Shown here in pieces: positions 62,499 to 64,000 of a stretch of DNA of 64,000 nt. A program made the translations under genes and the position numbers. The number at the start of each line of letters is the position of its first letter. Positions within the stretch are counted from its first letter, which is position 1. The notes below the pieces were generated by a model. That model was not told where the DNA came from and did no database searches. It saw only the letters and a program-made list of their open reading frames with translations. This DNA comes from Xestospongia bergquistia. Its lineage: Eukaryota > Porifera > Demospongiae > Haplosclerida > Petrosiidae. The stretch spans positions 24,535,249 to 24,599,248 of the forward strand of contig OZ014411.1 in assembly GCA_963965975.1 (NCBI GenBank), in the 5' to 3' direction.

Positions 62499-64000
62499 CA
62501 ACACCATAGACTATTTTGTCTCAATGACTAAACTAGCTATATACCTTGTTAATTAGTACTTGATTAATGTATGTAATGATTTTGTTAATTACTTGTTATT
62601 AGGTCAGTTCTTTCAGTATCAATGTTTTTTGTTATTTATATAGTAATACTATTGATTGGATTTATATTTTGTTAACATTTGAATTGTCCTTATGAGGCCT
62701 TGCTCCTTGTACTTAAGTTGATTTTATTGTTAGTTGTTAATTGTAACTTTTAGTTAGTTTTTTTCAAGTGTTCATTACATAACAGACTGTAATAAGTATT
62801 AAAAGCATATAAAAAAATTAATATAATATAAAGGGATCATCTGGGATTAGTAACAAAAACAAAGTAGTGGTTATAGCAATAACATCTTATCCTATCATCT
62901 AACTGACCACATGACAAATATTGTATTATTATCAGTCATCAATAAAGAATAATAATATTATTTGATTTTTTTACATGTTCTAATATTGATGATATTGCCA
63001 TTATAGCTACATTGTGTGTATAATCTGTTGGTAGTCTTTTCATACTACCTGGAACCATCAAGTTTTTTTCACTCAAGCTCCTTATAGCATTCTTATTGGT
63101 CTCGATATTCTAGCAATGGTCTTTTTGAACTGATAGGTTGGAAAATTACTAAGTTTATAAGACACAGTCTATGTATGAAACCAAGTTGTGAATTCAATAT
63201 CTTTCTAATGAATTAATAGTTCCTGTCTTGCCTTTGTATTTTTATATTTATAAGTGTAAGATATAAGTTAAGAAGTCATGGAGATTTTAATCCTCATACT
63301 ATTGCAGAAAGTTACTATATAAATGACTTTAGAAGGTGAAAACTATCAAGTAAATATGGAACCACTTCATAGCTTGACAGATATTGTTATAGTAATGATT
63401 AATATCATGATCAGTCCAATACAAACACAAAAAAATAGTGGTGAGGCAATTGCATCATCCATACATAATAGCCCAGGCATTGAATGCAACAATATATCAC
63501 TGATATAAAGTAAGTGATTTAGATATAGTTGGTGAATTTCTTAAATTATTCATGTTACCTGCACTATTATGTAAGAATGTGCAATTGTTATCCCTACTAT
63601 CTTGTTTGCATTATTTGCATTGGACTGATATTAACCACTCCTACTTTTACTTCATTTTTTTGAAAATGCTTTCATTTATTTGTTTCCTCGATATTTTAAA
63701 TACAAGTGTTTTGATATCTTATAGAGAAAGCTGTAGCATATGGGAAGTCAATGAGGTTCCATGTTCAACCAGCTCACAAACAACATTCATACATGTTGTA
63801 ATGAAGAAATAATATTTTGACTAAAGGTACAACAGGATTAATTAACTGGGAATTCAAAATGATTCCATCAACAAGGAGGTCCTAAAGAATAAAATATGAA
63901 AGTTGTAATGATATTTATTTCAATGTATCATAGTTAGGATTACAGTCATTAGCTCATCAATAATTATGCTGAATTTTCTTTTAAGTTGAACATCTAAGCA
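62499..64000. other. 3' flank of SRCR receptor H and intergenic end
   Basis: The part to about 62970 partly matches the flanks after F and G (tgaccacatgacaaatattgt near 62904-62924). Beyond it is AT-rich sequence without a recognisable gene; the open frames at 63323-63508 and 63552-63812 have no family features. Confidence 0.5.
62941..62946 (+). terminator. Candidate polyadenylation signal of receptor H
   Basis: AATAAA inside the conserved 3' block (atcaataaagaataataata). At the same place F has gtaaggaataataa (about 45548) and G has ataaggaataataa (about 54248), so the exact hexamer exists only in H. Confidence 0.4.

Noticed and set aside
1-64000. tRNA, rRNA or other structured RNA genes
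   Set aside because: No cloverleaf with A and B boxes and no rRNA-like conserved stretch was noticed by eye; a covariance-model search would be needed to exclude small ones.

Overview
The window looks like nuclear DNA of an early-branching animal, most likely a demosponge. It is AT-rich and gene-dense, with many phase-1 exons and very short introns (38-44 nt in places). SRCR, Ig and FN3 receptor genes lie in tandem families. The species is an inference; no marker gene names it. Exon models were built by hand from splice consensus, reading phase and comparison between paralogs. Six receptor models close in frame to whole codons; the adhesion GPCR lacks an identified 5' end.

Left part (1-19,625, minus strand): a tandem family of Ig/FN3 receptors. 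Genes A (297-3132), B (7155-9682) and C (14216-17650) each encode a signal peptide, two Ig-like domains, FN3 domains (three in A and B, five FN3-like in C), one membrane helix and a tyrosine-rich tail. Fragment D (18416-19625) is a broken fourth copy ending at a dead non-LTR reverse transcriptase. The 4-5 kb spacers are repeated along with the genes and carry small repeats.

Middle (19,600-30,000): decayed LINE sequence with zinc-finger remnants, microsatellites, an intronless type II membrane protein resembling O-fucosyltransferases with a truncated copy of its 3' end beside it, and several palindromic MITE-like elements. One of these carries a HIRAN-like coding fragment.

Right part (30,100-62,500, plus strand): an adhesion GPCR with SRCR, HormR, GAIN/GPS and 7TM regions (30103-35054), a decayed Gypsy-type Gag, then three tandem SRCR receptors F (36967-45288), G (46316-54033) and H (55047-62498). 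Each has a signal peptide, seven SRCR domains split over paired exons, a stalk, one membrane helix and an acidic tyrosine tail.

The window is therefore a receptor cluster: two unrelated extracellular architectures (Ig/FN3 and SRCR) both end in tyrosine-bearing tails, and both families show tandem duplication, mosaic paralogs, domain gain or loss and tail truncation. That is the pattern expected of recognition receptors, but function is inferred. The most notable feature is at 44281-44765 in gene F, where a 93-bp unit was amplified into four symmetric 45-nt candidate cassette exons ahead of the membrane exon. Reading past their donor sites gives a short hydrophobic, GPI-signal-like C-terminus, and single-copy equivalents are conserved in G and H.
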